Source: Bacteroidota bacterium (GTDB taxonomy: Bacteria > Bacteroidota > Bacteroidia > Bacteroidales > F082). From it: a stretch of 45,817 nucleotides of DNA. The notes beneath the pieces were generated by a model. The model was not told the DNA's origin and searched no databases. It worked only from the letters and a program-made list of their open reading frames with translations. The stretch is from contig JABMPH010000428.1 in NCBI GenBank assembly GCA_013203805.1, forward strand, positions 1 to 45,817, given 5' to 3'. Shown piece after piece: positions 35,701-44,157 of this stretch. Numbering within the stretch: position 1 is the first letter of the stretch; the number at the start of each line of letters is the position of its first letter. The position numbers were made by a program, and so were the translations under genes.

Positions 35701-36163
35701 TTTCGTGGTTATTATGACCGGAATCGGAATAGTTTCGCTGGCAGGAGTTGTTGTTAATAATGCCATTGTACTAATTGATTATATTGGTTTAACAAAAAAA
35801 CGAAAGAAAGAAGAACTAGGGATTGAGGAAAATGAAAATCTCCCGAACGATGTTGCAAAACAATGTATTGTTGATGCTGGCAGAACTCGTTTGCGTCCTG
35901 TATTATTAACGGCAATAACTACTGTTTTGGGACTAATGCCATTGGCGGTTGGATTTAATGTCGATTTCATTTCCTTCTTTAATAACTTCAATCCGGATAT
36001 TTACTTTGGTGGTGATAATGCTGTATTTTGGGGTCCAATGAGTTGGACAGTTATATTTGGGCTCAGTTTCGCAACATTTTTAACCCTTGTAATTGTACCA
36101 TCAATGTATCATGTGTTATACAGTGCAAAAGTGAGTATGGATAATTGGAGAAGGAAAGATTAA
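32735..36163 (+). CDS. RND family efflux transporter permease, HAE1-like
   Basis: Inner membrane proton-driven transporter of 1142 aa, probably exporting hydrophobic compounds through the co-encoded adaptor and TolC-like channel. It has the usual repeated plan of a TM helix, a large periplasmic loop and a group of five helices, twice. The first loop starts LPKELFPEINIPTIMVQTLY. The TM4 relay site reads LVDNAIVVTE, so only Asp414 of the usual Asp-Asp pair is present, with Asn415 at the second position. The equivalent TM10 segment is VVVNNAIVLIDY. A Lys- and Glu-rich cytoplasmic insertion follows near residue 1020 (TKKRKKEELGIEENENLP). The pump is complete; the substrate is unknown. Confidence 0.95.
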   Translation: MEKNEIVGDKVVRNFWLSTWALNNKNTVYLITVVTILFGFYSYISLPKELFPEINIPTIMVQTLYPGNPPVDIENLITRNLEKEIESVKGIKDMTSVSSQDASNIFIEFNTDVEIKVALQDVKDAVDKAKSELPDDLPFDPIVTDIDLSEFPVININLSGDFSVNELKDFAEDLREEFETISEVSTVNLTGITEKEVKIILDPFLMGTMQVSYGDVENAVIAENVSLSGGELLLGEIKRTIRIIGEFDNPSEIENIIVKSEKGAIVYLRDIGYVDYGFKDRDSYAYLNSQPVVSLQVVKKSGENLLSTISQVMDILDEATRTNVIPENLIVTITNDQSEMVKMQLSNLENSIIMGIIFVVFILFLFLGTRNSLFVGIAIPLSMFLSFMIMGMMDYRINMIVLFSLILALGMLVDNAIVVTENIYRFVHKGYPLLEAAKQATGEVAMPIISSTATTLAAFFPLLFWKSIMGEFMSYMPLTLIIVLSSSLFVALVIIPVIFTDFFKKGSNVTLPKPKRSIIIMVSLVLFAAIFYMVGINWIGTLALIFAFIGLLNLLFLSRLAMWFQKTALVWMENVYTVFIKFALKGYTPAYFLVGTILLMFLTLMFYFGGNPKVEFFPSGDPKLINVTAEMPISTDIEISDSIMRVFEQKVFEVLKPDMDIVESVLTITGKGAVGENESFSGRGGSPNKGLITINFVDFQYRGGKSTSAIQEHLSDALVGLYPGITLSVEKQKEGPPTGKPINLEVSGNDFDQLLVLTDDIRAEINKANIPGIEALKIDLDVGKPELLINVDRDKARRYGLSTGQVGDAIRTSLFGKEISDYKDGEDEYKIVMRLDDKFRYNISDLINQLITFRSQSSGKIVQVPISAVADFKYSSTYGAITRKDRNRLITIYSNVLEGYNANEINTELKKVMADYSMPVGNKYKFTGEQEEQDESMAFLTTALIIALALIMIILVSQFNSFVKPAIIMFSVVMSTIGVFGGLATFKMDFVVIMTGIGIVSLAGVVVNNAIVLIDYIGLTKKRKKEELGIEENENLPNDVAKQCIVDAGRTRLRPVLLTAITTVLGLMPLAVGFNVDFISFFNNFNPDIYFGGDNAVFWGPMSWTVIFGLSFATFLTLVIVPSMYHVLYSAKVSMDNWRRKD

Positions 36164-36196
36164 TATTGTTGCATCATATTTTGAAAAAATAAATAA

Positions 36197-37543
36197 ATGG
36201 ATTCATTCGAACATTTAAAACTGGCGAAGCAATTTCTTAGCGTAATTGGTGAATTGGGGTTTGTTAAACCCACACCTATCCAACAAGAATCATTCTCTGT
36301 TATTCTTTCTGGTAAAGATGTAGTTGGTATTGCTCAAACTGGTACTGGTAAAACGCTGGCTTATTTGCTTCCTTTGTTACAGCCACTTAAATTTTCAAAG
36401 CAAATTAGTCCGAGAATACTGATACTAGTTCCAACCAGGGAGTTAGTATTGCAAGTAGTTGCTGATATTGAAAGACTTATCAAATATCAGAATGTGAGAG
36501 TATTGGGAATATATGGGGGTACAAATATAAATGTTCAAAAGCGGAAAGTAGCACAGGGAACAGATCTGCTTGTGGCCACACCAGGCCGATTATACGACAT
36601 TGCTGTGAGTGGAGTACTAAAACTGAAAGATGTAAATAAGCTGGTTATCGATGAGGTTGATGTAATGTTGGATCTAGGATTTCGATATCAATTAACTAAT
36701 ATTTTCGAATTATTGCCCGAGCGAAGACAGAATATTATGTTTTCAGCTACTATGACTGAAGAGGTTGACGCACTTATTGATGATTTCTTTGTTTCTCCAA
36801 CCAAAATTTCGATTGCTATAAGTGGAACCCGTTTAGACAATATTGAACAGCAGAGTTATGGAGCTCAAAATTTCCATACAAAAGTAAATTTGCTGGCATA
36901 TTTATTAGCTGATAAGACTGAGTATGCTAAAGTGCTTGTTTTTGTTTCAAATAAAAAAAATGCCGATAGGCTGTTTGAGTTACTGGCTGAAGATTTTGGA
37001 TCGGAAATGGGAATTATTCATTCAAATAAATCACAAAATTATCGGATACGATCGGTTCAGCAATTTGATGATGGGACTAAAAGAATATTAGTTGCCACCG
37101 ATGTTATGGCAAGGGGATTAGATCTTGAAAAAATTACCCATGTTATTAATTTTGACACCCCAGGATATCCTGAGAATTACATGCACCGAATTGGTCGTAC
37201 TGGTAGAGCAGAACAACCAGGTAAGTCGATATTGTTTTATACCGAAAATGAGGAAGATGACAAAATAGCCATCGAATCGTTGATGAATTATTCCATACCG
37301 AAGATTGATTTTCCAGCTGAAGTTGAAATTTCATCTGAATTGATTCCTGAAGAACGTCCTAAAGTAATTGAGAGCACAAACCGGAATCTCAAAAAAATAA
37401 CCGGGGAAAAAGCTTTTCATGAGAAAAAAGAAAAAAACACGAAGACAAATCAGGGAGGTTCATATCTTAGAAAGATGAAAAAACATAAAAATCCTAAAAC
37501 AAGGGGTGATAAGAATATGAATAAGGGAAAAAGAAAGAAATAG
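36197..37543 (+). CDS. DEAD-box-type ATP-dependent RNA helicase (motif II DEVD)
   Basis: RNA helicase of 448 aa. Q motif at TPIQQESF (26-33), motif I AQTGTGKT (46-53), Ia PTRELVLQV, Ib TPGRL (128-132), motif II DEVD (152-155) in place of DEAD, III SAT (183-185), and C-terminal motifs including ARGLD and HRIGRTGRA. DEVD keeps the two catalytic acids and is seen in a minority of family members, so activity is likely. The tail of about 70 residues is very basic (KKEKNTKTNQGG, KKHKNPKTRG), typical of RNA-binding extensions. It follows the RND gene by 33 bases, and whether it shares its transcript is unclear. RhlE- or DbpA-type roles in ribosome assembly or cold response are possible. Confidence 0.95.
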   Translation: MDSFEHLKLAKQFLSVIGELGFVKPTPIQQESFSVILSGKDVVGIAQTGTGKTLAYLLPLLQPLKFSKQISPRILILVPTRELVLQVVADIERLIKYQNVRVLGIYGGTNINVQKRKVAQGTDLLVATPGRLYDIAVSGVLKLKDVNKLVIDEVDVMLDLGFRYQLTNIFELLPERRQNIMFSATMTEEVDALIDDFFVSPTKISIAISGTRLDNIEQQSYGAQNFHTKVNLLAYLLADKTEYAKVLVFVSNKKNADRLFELLAEDFGSEMGIIHSNKSQNYRIRSVQQFDDGTKRILVATDVMARGLDLEKITHVINFDTPGYPENYMHRIGRTGRAEQPGKSILFYTENEEDDKIAIESLMNYSIPKIDFPAEVEISSELIPEERPKVIESTNRNLKKITGEKAFHEKKEKNTKTNQGGSYLRKMKKHKNPKTRGDKNMNKGKRKK

Positions 37544-37591
37544 TACTAACCTCTTATCAAAGTAGTAACTCTGTTCACATTCATTTTTGGT

Positions 37592-37599
37592 TATTTTTG
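37592..37599 (+). promoter_or_regulatory. -7 promoter element upstream of dut
   Basis: TATTTTTG matches TAnnTTTG, 56 bases before the dut ATG. A TTG-like -33 element is not clear. It suggests that the dut cluster starts its own transcript after the helicase gene. Confidence 0.4.
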
Positions 37600-37655
37600 C
37601 ATTAGAAAAGGTAACTAACATTTTTCTTTCGGCAAACTATAAAGATTTTTTTTGA

Positions 37656-38090
37656 ATGAATATACGTATTGTAAATAAGTCAAAACATGAAATGCCTAAG
37701 TACGAAACCCCAGCTTCTGCTGGCATGGATTTAAGGGCAAATCTAGATGAACCGGTAGAGTTATTACCATTGGAAAGAGCATTAATTCCAACAGGATTGT
37801 TTATTGAGTTACCTGTGGGATTTGAGGCTCAGGTAAGACCAAGAAGTGGTTTGGCAGCTAAATTTGGCATTACTGTGCTTAATACACCAGGGACTATTGA
37901 TGCTGATTATCGAGGAGAAATTAAGGTGATACTCGTTAATTTATCGAATGAAGGGTTTGTTATTTCGGATGGAGATAGAATTGCTCAAATGATTATTTCT
38001 GAACATGTTCAGGCAATACTGGAAGAAGTTAATGTGTTGACAGAAACAGAAAGAGGCGTAGGTGGATTTGGCCACACCGGAAAGAAGTAG
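37656..38090 (+). CDS. dut: Deoxyuridine 5'-triphosphate nucleotidohydrolase
   Basis: Trimeric dUTPase of 144 aa hydrolysing dUTP to dUMP and pyrophosphate, which keeps uracil out of DNA and supplies dTMP synthesis. All five motifs are visible: ASAGMDLRA (1), RPRSGLA (2), [16 protein letters not shown] (3), GDRIAQMI (4) and [11 protein letters not shown] (5). Length and order are standard. It is first in a run with the TPR, DUF4292-type and EnvC-like genes, with 59 bases to the TPR gene. The association of dut with this envelope cluster is common in Bacteroidota, from memory. Confidence 0.98.
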   Translation: MNIRIVNKSKHEMPKYETPASAGMDLRANLDEPVELLPLERALIPTGLFIELPVGFEAQVRPRSGLAAKFGITVLNTPGTIDADYRGEIKVILVNLSNEGFVISDGDRIAQMIISEHVQAILEEVNVLTETERGVGGFGHTGKK

Positions 38091-38149
38091 GAACATTTTT
38101 TGTTGCTTAATGTGATTTTAAAAGCCTCAACGAAATAAACAAAGAATAA

Positions 38150-39883
38150 ATGAGATTACAATATATAGTCAGTTTGATAGTTTTTGCTGTTATTTTTTCA
38201 ACCACAGCTTCATCACAAAATAGCAAAGGGAAACGAAAACAGAAGAAGAAAGAGCTTACTGAAAAGCAGAGATATGAAGAGGCTGATTTATTTGCCAAAG
38301 GAATAATTGAAAAACAAATTGGTAATTATAAGGAAGCACTTGAATTGTTTGAGCAAGCATTGGAAATTAACCCTGTAGATGCAGCAGCAAATTATGAAAA
38401 ATCAAGAGTGCTACTTGCTGTTGGGAGAAATGATGAAGCCCTTATAGAGGCAAAAAATGCCTTGGATAACAGCCCGGATAATATTTGGTACAAAGCACAT
38501 TTTGCTAAAGTATCGCGCATAAATGAAAAATATGATGACTATGTTACAGCATATGCAGAGTTGGCAGCAGAAAACCCCTACGACCTGAATTTTATATATG
38601 AGTTGGCATTTGCATATCAGTTTACTGGCGATTATCGAAATGCCATTATTGCTTTTGATAAGATTGAGGAATTTATGGGAATAAATGAGCGTATTACAAA
38701 TCAAAAAACAGAATTCTATTCTAAACTAGGAGAACCGGAAAAGGGTATTGCCGAATATGAGAAGTTGATTGCATCAAACCCTGATGATACAAGATATTAT
38801 GCTCTTATGGCAGAATATTGTTCAAAAAATGGTTTTGATGACAAAGCCATTTGGGCATATGAAAAAATAGTTGAAAATAATCCTGATGACCCATATGTAC
38901 ATATATCACTTGCTGATTATTATGCCAAGAAAGGTGAAAGTGAAAAGTCTTTCGTTGAATTAAAACAAGGACTGTTGAATCCGGTATTAGATTTGAAAAC
39001 GAAAATTAATTTGCTTGTAGGTTATTATAAAGATAATCTGTCAGCGGAGCAAAAACTTCAGGCTTTGGAATTATCCGAAATTTTAATGGAGGTTCATAAA
39101 GGTGATCCTTTGGCAAGCTCTTTTTATGCATCTATGCTATATGAGAATGGTGAATATGAAAAAGCCAGCCCGTATTTTAGAGATATAGTAAAAGCAGGTA
39201 AAGCTAACTATGTTGCATGGGAACAGTTGTTATTTTGCGACTTGTATCTTGAAGATTATCAATCGTTGGCAAATGATTCGGAAGAGTGTATCGACTATTT
39301 TCCAAATTATCCATTGCCTTACTTTTTTGCTGGTGTTGGAAATTTTCAGCTTAGAGATTTTGTAAAAGCCTTAGCTTTCCTTGATGCTGGGAAGGACTTT
39401 GTAGTAAATAATAATACCCTATTAGAACAATTCTACTCTACCTTAGGCGATACTTATAATGAGCTTAAAAATTATGAGGCATCTTATTCAGCCTACGACA
39501 AGGTTCTTAAACTTAATCCGGAAAATAGTGTTGTTCTAAATAATTATGCATATTACCTTTCATTACGAGATATAAATCTTGAAAAAGCTAAGAAGATGGC
39601 AGGCAAATCTGTTGAGATGGATCCATATAACAGCAATAATCTGGATACTTATGCATGGGTATTGTATAAGCTAAAAGATTATGAGGGAGCACTTGAATGG
39701 ATAAAAAAAGCCTATGACAATAGCGGTAGTTCAAGCGGGGCAGTTTTGGAACATTATGGAGATATTCTCTATCAACTTGGAAAAGAAATTGAAGCTCTGG
39801 ATTATTGGAATAAGGCCAAAGAGAAATCAGGCTTTTCAGATCTTCTTGATAAGAAAATAAAGAACAGAAAACTTTATGAATAG
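38150..39883 (+). CDS. Exported tetratricopeptide repeat protein
   Basis: Protein of 577 aa. A signal peptide (MRLQYIVSLIVFAVIFSTTASSQ) is followed by a very basic linker (NSKGKRKQKKK). The remainder is a solenoid of TPR units; clear ones include YKEALELFEQALEINPVD, DKAIWAYEKIVENNPDD and YEASYSAYDKVLKLNPEN. TPR solenoids bind peptides or scaffold complexes, in this place probably in the periplasm. The DUF4292-type gene overlaps its end by 8 bases, implying translational coupling, and an EnvC-like gene follows. A role in outer-membrane or cell-division assembly is inferred from neighbours only. Confidence 0.9.
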   Translation: MRLQYIVSLIVFAVIFSTTASSQNSKGKRKQKKKELTEKQRYEEADLFAKGIIEKQIGNYKEALELFEQALEINPVDAAANYEKSRVLLAVGRNDEALIEAKNALDNSPDNIWYKAHFAKVSRINEKYDDYVTAYAELAAENPYDLNFIYELAFAYQFTGDYRNAIIAFDKIEEFMGINERITNQKTEFYSKLGEPEKGIAEYEKLIASNPDDTRYYALMAEYCSKNGFDDKAIWAYEKIVENNPDDPYVHISLADYYAKKGESEKSFVELKQGLLNPVLDLKTKINLLVGYYKDNLSAEQKLQALELSEILMEVHKGDPLASSFYASMLYENGEYEKASPYFRDIVKAGKANYVAWEQLLFCDLYLEDYQSLANDSEECIDYFPNYPLPYFFAGVGNFQLRDFVKALAFLDAGKDFVVNNNTLLEQFYSTLGDTYNELKNYEASYSAYDKVLKLNPENSVVLNNYAYYLSLRDINLEKAKKMAGKSVEMDPYNSNNLDTYAWVLYKLKDYEGALEWIKKAYDNSGSSSGAVLEHYGDILYQLGKEIEALDYWNKAKEKSGFSDLLDKKIKNRKLYE

Positions 39884-40706
39884 TAAAATCAGAAATTTCT
39901 TATTTTTATTGTTAGTTGCTATCGTTGGCGTAAGTAGCCAATCTTGTAAATCAAAAAAGCATGTTCTAAAAGCTTCATTAAAGGAACATGGGTTTCCATA
40001 CCTTTATTCCCGTATGATTGAAAATCAGATGAAATTCGATTATTTGAGTGCGAAATTTACATTGTCGTATGAGCAAGATAAGAATAGCACTACCCTTAGA
40101 GGGCAAGTAAGAATCAAGGATGATAGTTTAATTTGGATGTCGTTTACTCCCGCATTAGGTATTGAAGCTGCTCGCCTAATGTTAACAAACGATTCAATTA
40201 AGTTTATGAATCGTCTTAACAAAACATATTTCTCTGGAAAATATGAACTGGTTGATAGTCTGTTAAATACTACAATCGATTATTCCTTACTTCAGGCCAT
40301 GCTTATTGGTAATGATTTGACACAATATGATGTTAAGAAATATAAATCGAGCATCGATAATGGAATGTATCGAATGACGATTAGAGAAAGAAGAAAAATC
40401 AGAAGGTTTATTAGAAAAGGTGAAATTGATACAAGGGTACTCGTTCAACAGATTTGGTTAGACCCAGAAACGTACCGCATTGCCAGAATTGATATTAAAG
40501 AACAGAGTGAGGATGATAACAATAAACTCAGAGTACATTATAAGGATTATATAAATGTTGATGGCCAGTTGTTTCCATCTAGTATGCGAATTGAAGTTGT
40601 TTCCAATAAATCAATATTTATTGATGTTGAGTTTAATAAAGTAGTGATAAATAATCCACTACGATTTCCATTCAACATCCCATCAAAATATGATGATGCC
40701 TTTTAA
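39876..40706 (+). CDS. DUF4292-type lipoprotein, LolB-like
   Basis: Lipoprotein of 276 aa. The signal peptide ends in SSQSC (lipid Cys24) followed by KSKK. The mature domain (KFDYLSAKFTLSYEQDKNST, RGQVRIKDDSLIWMSFTPAL, then GIEAARLMLTNDSI) fits my recollection of DUF4292, a LolB/LppX-like half-barrel that may carry lipid or lipoprotein acyl chains. Bacteroidota generally lack a recognisable LolB, so this family is a reasonable candidate for that role; this is inference. Its start overlaps the TPR gene by 8 bases, and the EnvC-like gene starts 14 bases after it. Confidence 0.85.
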   Translation: MNSKIRNFLFLLLVAIVGVSSQSCKSKKHVLKASLKEHGFPYLYSRMIENQMKFDYLSAKFTLSYEQDKNSTTLRGQVRIKDDSLIWMSFTPALGIEAARLMLTNDSIKFMNRLNKTYFSGKYELVDSLLNTTIDYSLLQAMLIGNDLTQYDVKKYKSSIDNGMYRMTIRERRKIRRFIRKGEIDTRVLVQQIWLDPETYRIARIDIKEQSEDDNNKLRVHYKDYINVDGQLFPSSMRIEVVSNKSIFIDVEFNKVVINNPLRFPFNIPSKYDDAF

Positions 40707-40720
40707 TAATAATTGTTAAT

Positions 40721-41920
40721 ATGAAATCATACCGATTATATGTATTAATTATTCTTTTGTTATCAGGTATAACATCTATATCACAAAATAGTCAGGCCGA
40801 ACTTGAAGCTAAGAGGAAAAAACTTGAGAGTGAAATTGCTTATACAAATAAGCTCTTAAACGAAACCCAAACCGATAAAAACTCAACTGTAAATCAGTTA
40901 CTATTAATTGATGTTAAAGTTAATAAGCGAACCGATTTAATAGCAACCCTAAAAGCTGAAGTTTATCATCTTAATTCTAAAATAGATGCAACTGAATTAT
41001 CGCTTAAAAAGCTTGATGAAGAAATAGTTAGCCTGAAGCAAAAGTATGCTAAAATTGCATGGCATGCCTTTAAGTATAGTACGGCTTATAATAAGCTTGT
41101 TTTTTTATTCTCGGCAGATGATATTAACCAGGCATACCAACGAATGAGGTATCTTGATCAATTAAGTAGCTACATACGAACAGAATCTGAAATTATTAAA
41201 AAGACTGAAAATGAGAAAAATGAAATACTTCAACAATTAAAATTAGAACGAGCGAAAAAAAATAGTCTGCTAGGTAACGAACAAGTGGAAGTAAGGGAAC
41301 TTGAAAGGGAACAGGCCCAAAAAAATCGTATTAAAAATGATCTTCAATCAAAGGAAAGACATTTAAGAAAGTCAATTAAAGATAAAGAAAAACAAACGAA
41401 GAATCTGGATCGTCAAATACAAAATATTATTCTAGCCGAAACCGCCCCCAAAAAGGATGCAAGTACGGGAAAAACATATGAACTAACCCCTTCTGAAATT
41501 AAGTTAACATCCTCATTTGCTTCAAATAAGGGGAAATTACCATGGCCAACAGAGCGCGGTGTAATATCAGAAACCTTTGGGGTTCATAATCATCCTGTTC
41601 TTAAAAAAGTAAAAACAAAAAATAATGGCATAAACATTCTTACTTCAAAAAACAGTGAAGCAAGGGCTGTTTTTAGTGGAAAAGTAGTTAGTATTACGAC
41701 AATTTCAAATACAAATATCGCTGTGATTGTAAAACATGGTGAATATTTTACAGTTTATTCAAACCTGGACAAAGTGTTTGTTAGCAGGGGTGACGAAATA
41801 GAAACAAAAGAAATTATTGGTAGAATCCATACTAATCTTAAAGGAAAGACCGAACTTCATTTTGAGATTTGGAAAGGGAGTTCAATACAAAATCCATCCT
41901 ATTGGGTGCAGAAAAAGTAG
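40721..41920 (+). CDS. EnvC-like murein hydrolase activator with degenerate LytM domain
   Basis: Exported protein of 399 aa. Signal peptide (about 1-22), then a long coiled coil (about 23-250, rich in Lys, Glu and Leu), then a LytM/M23 domain (about 270-399). The domain has lost zinc ligands: the usual HxGxD segment is NNGINI, the His of YxHL is Asn (YSNL), and the first His of HxHFE is Glu (ELHFE). EnvC family members that lack zinc act by activating amidases at the division site, so this protein should be an activator. No FtsEX genes are in the window. It ends the dut cluster and is convergent with the Rrf2 gene, 13 bases apart. Confidence 0.92.
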   Translation: MKSYRLYVLIILLLSGITSISQNSQAELEAKRKKLESEIAYTNKLLNETQTDKNSTVNQLLLIDVKVNKRTDLIATLKAEVYHLNSKIDATELSLKKLDEEIVSLKQKYAKIAWHAFKYSTAYNKLVFLFSADDINQAYQRMRYLDQLSSYIRTESEIIKKTENEKNEILQQLKLERAKKNSLLGNEQVEVRELEREQAQKNRIKNDLQSKERHLRKSIKDKEKQTKNLDRQIQNIILAETAPKKDASTGKTYELTPSEIKLTSSFASNKGKLPWPTERGVISETFGVHNHPVLKKVKTKNNGINILTSKNSEARAVFSGKVVSITTISNTNIAVIVKHGEYFTVYSNLDKVFVSRGDEIETKEIIGRIHTNLKGKTELHFEIWKGSSIQNPSYWVQKK

Positions 41921-41933
41921 TTAATAATTCAGG

Positions 41934-42332
41934 TTACAAATAGTCAACTAATTTTTGACTTTCCATATATGATACAAATTCATCACTTAACCTTTTTACT
42001 ACCTTTTTTTTAATGCATTTGTCAACCGGGCAGATATGGTTATCGTCGGGGCATAATTTCACTTTTGATTTACCCTCGATTGATACGTATATATCATAAA
42101 GGGTTATGGTTTTTGGGTCGATTTCAAGACTAAACCCACCTGTTGGACCGCGAAATGATGATAGAAATCCATCCTTAACCAAACGTTGAAGCACTTTGCC
42201 AATGTGATGTTTTGAATTCCCAAGTGCTTTTGACAATTGAATTGCATTAATAGGTTTGTCGGATTTAGCAATTAGTATCATGCTATGAAGCCCTATTGAT
42301 GCAGCATCTGAAAAATTAATAATATTCGCCAT
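41934..42332 (-). CDS. Rrf2-family transcriptional regulator with three conserved-type Cys
   Basis: DNA-binding protein of 132 aa with an N-terminal winged helix (about 8-65) whose recognition part is SKHHIGKVLQRLVKDG. Three Cys lie in the effector region, C94-x6-C101-x4-C106, like the cluster-binding Cys of IscR and NsrR. An iron-sulfur cluster or redox/nitric oxide sensing function is likely but unproven, and the spacing is not identical to either. It is divergent from xseA across 184 bases, and no isc or suf genes are nearby. TATATTTG at 42359-42352 (minus) is a -7 candidate for its promoter. Confidence 0.9.
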   Translation of the reverse strand: MANIINFSDAASIGLHSMILIAKSDKPINAIQLSKALGNSKHHIGKVLQRLVKDGFLSSFRGPTGGFSLEIDPKTITLYDIYVSIEGKSKVKLCPDDNHICPVDKCIKKKVVKRLSDEFVSYMESQKLVDYL

Positions 42333-42351
42333 ATCTATTTTGGTTTGGGGA

Positions 42352-42359
42352 CAAATATA
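42352..42359 (-). promoter_or_regulatory. -7 promoter element of the Rrf2 gene
   Basis: The minus strand reads TATATTTG, matching TAnnTTTG, 19 bases before the ATG at 42332. No clear -33 TTTG lies at the expected distance. A repressor of this family commonly binds its own promoter, so this is the place to look for an operator. Confidence 0.45.
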
Positions 42360-42471
42360 GTTATTTTATTTAAGCACTTAATATCTTAAATTGTAGTATA
42401 CTGAGATATTGACAACAATAAATTGATTTAAAACACTGTTTAATGAACTACAAATGCAACTACATAATTTA

Positions 42472-42479
42472 TAAATTTG
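42472..42479 (+). promoter_or_regulatory. -7 promoter element upstream of xseA
   Basis: TAAATTTG matches TAnnTTTG, 37 bases before the TTG start of xseA. No good -33 element is visible. Confidence 0.45.
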
Positions 42480-42516
42480 CACATAGCATTGCACCAAGTG
42501 ATAATTTCATTTTGTT

Positions 42517-43914
42517 TTGGAAAAAACTAATAGCGAAATACAAAAAAAATACTATTCTCTTCTTGAGCTAACTCAAAGTATTGAATCGGTAATAAAAAAA
42601 ACCTACACAAAATCATACTGGGTTAAAGCTGAAATTGCAAAGCTTAACTACTATCCAAAAAGCGGACATTGTTACCCAGATATGGTTGAGAAAGAAAAGG
42701 GAGTAGTGCGAGCTCAAATTCGTGGTACAATCTGGGCCGGACAATTCAATGATATTAACACAAAATTTTTAAGTGTTACAAAAGAACCTCTGTCGGATGG
42801 AATGACTGTTTTAATACGAACTTCTGTTACTTATCATCCTGTATACGGATTAGGCCTGCAAATAATTGATATTGAACCATCCTTTACACTGGGTGAGTTG
42901 GCAAAAGAAAAAATGCTATCCATCGAAAAGTTAAAGTCGCATGGCATTTTTAACCGGAATAAGCAATTGGAACCGGCATTGTTATTTAAACGAATTGCTA
43001 TAATATCAGTTGAAACAAGTAAGGGGTATCACGATTTTTTAAAAATAATTGATAACAATGAGTGGAATTATACCTTTCTCCACAAGCTGTTTCCTGCCTT
43101 ATTACAAGGATCGGGTGCAATTAAATCAATTAGTGAGCAGTTAAAAAGAATTGCCGGAATGCAGAATAATTTTGATGCTGTAATTATTATCCGTGGCGGC
43201 GGCGGCGACATCGGCTTGAGCAGTTTTGACAGCTTTGAGCTGGCAAAGGCAGTTTCTCTTTTTCCATTGCCTGTTGTTACTGGTATAGGTCATGCCACTA
43301 ATGAAACGGTTGTTGAGATGATATCATTTATCAATAAAATTACGCCAACCGATGTAGGATATTATCTAATTCAAAAATTCCATAATTTTTCTGTCCGGAT
43401 TCAAGATGCTCACAACCTGCTCACAACTATATCAAAACAGATATTTATAAATCAAAACATTAAATTAAAAAATATTGGAGCGGTCATAATTTCCAAAACT
43501 GACGCATTAATAAATGAAAACAAATACCGTTTAGCGGAAACCGTTTCGGAATTTAAAAGCATTTCGATAGCAACTATCGAAAAGAACAGAAATTACTTGA
43601 CTAATTCTATTTCGAAACTATCTAATAATTCATTTCATTATAGCAAAGCAAATACCAAACAATTATCTGAACAGCAAAAAAGATTGTGTAAATCCACAAA
43701 AATCAGCTTTCACACTAATAACTTAAAACTAAACACTCTATCCGAGAAAGTTAAGTTACTTAACCCTCTAAACATATTGAAAAGGGGATATTCAATAACC
43801 ACCATGAATGGTAAAGCCATTCTTAATACCCGCGAATTAAAAGTGGACGATATTGTTATAACCAAAATATTTGATGGTTCTTTTAAAAGTAAAGTACAAT
43901 CAGTCGAAAATTAA
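42517..43914 (+). CDS. xseA: Exodeoxyribonuclease VII large subunit
   Basis: Large, catalytic subunit of ExoVII (465 aa), which degrades single-stranded DNA into short oligonucleotides with XseB. An N-terminal OB-fold (about 25-110) is followed by the catalytic domain with VIIIRGGGGDIGLSSFDS and GIGHATNETVVE, and a C-terminal coiled-coil region (about 290-440) that binds XseB. The start is TTG: an in-frame stop lies 13 bases before it (42502-42504), and no ATG or GTG exists in frame before the conserved YYSLLELTQ. The closing NPLNILKRGYSIT is the family's C-terminal signature. xseB starts 12 bases after its stop. Confidence 0.96.
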   Translation: MEKTNSEIQKKYYSLLELTQSIESVIKKTYTKSYWVKAEIAKLNYYPKSGHCYPDMVEKEKGVVRAQIRGTIWAGQFNDINTKFLSVTKEPLSDGMTVLIRTSVTYHPVYGLGLQIIDIEPSFTLGELAKEKMLSIEKLKSHGIFNRNKQLEPALLFKRIAIISVETSKGYHDFLKIIDNNEWNYTFLHKLFPALLQGSGAIKSISEQLKRIAGMQNNFDAVIIIRGGGGDIGLSSFDSFELAKAVSLFPLPVVTGIGHATNETVVEMISFINKITPTDVGYYLIQKFHNFSVRIQDAHNLLTTISKQIFINQNIKLKNIGAVIISKTDALINENKYRLAETVSEFKSISIATIEKNRNYLTNSISKLSNNSFHYSKANTKQLSEQQKRLCKSTKISFHTNNLKLNTLSEKVKLLNPLNILKRGYSITTMNGKAILNTRELKVDDIVITKIFDGSFKSKVQSVEN

Positions 43915-43926
43915 AAAATCAATAAT

Positions 43927-44124
43927 ATGTCAAATAAGATACTATATTCCGATGCAATTACCGAGCTTGAGCAAATAGTTTCAAGCATTGAAAATGAGGA
44001 TGTAAATGTAGATGAACTCGGTGTTAAGGTTAAGAGGGCAGCCGAACTTATTAACATCTGCAAAGAAAAACTACATAATACCGAAGAGGAAGTTAATGCT
44101 ATATTAAAGAATCTAGGGGTTTGA
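43927..44124 (+). CDS. xseB: Exodeoxyribonuclease VII small subunit
   Basis: Small subunit of ExoVII, 65 aa, all helical. YSDAITELEQIVSSIENEDV followed by VDELGVKVKRAAELINICKEKL is the family signature. It coats the large-subunit helices and is needed for complex activity. It is encoded just after xseA, as usual. A perfect 10-bp palindrome follows at 44158-44179. Confidence 0.96.
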   Translation: MSNKILYSDAITELEQIVSSIENEDVNVDELGVKVKRAAELINICKEKLHNTEEEVNAILKNLGV

Positions 44125-44157
44125 TCCAGCCATGTTTTGAACGTTAGTCTATCATTA

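Noticed and set aside
42380-42410. Seven-bp dyad AATATCT / AGATATT upstream of the Rrf2 gene
   Set aside because: Short, AT-rich and with a 17-base spacer; too likely by chance to call an Rrf2 operator.
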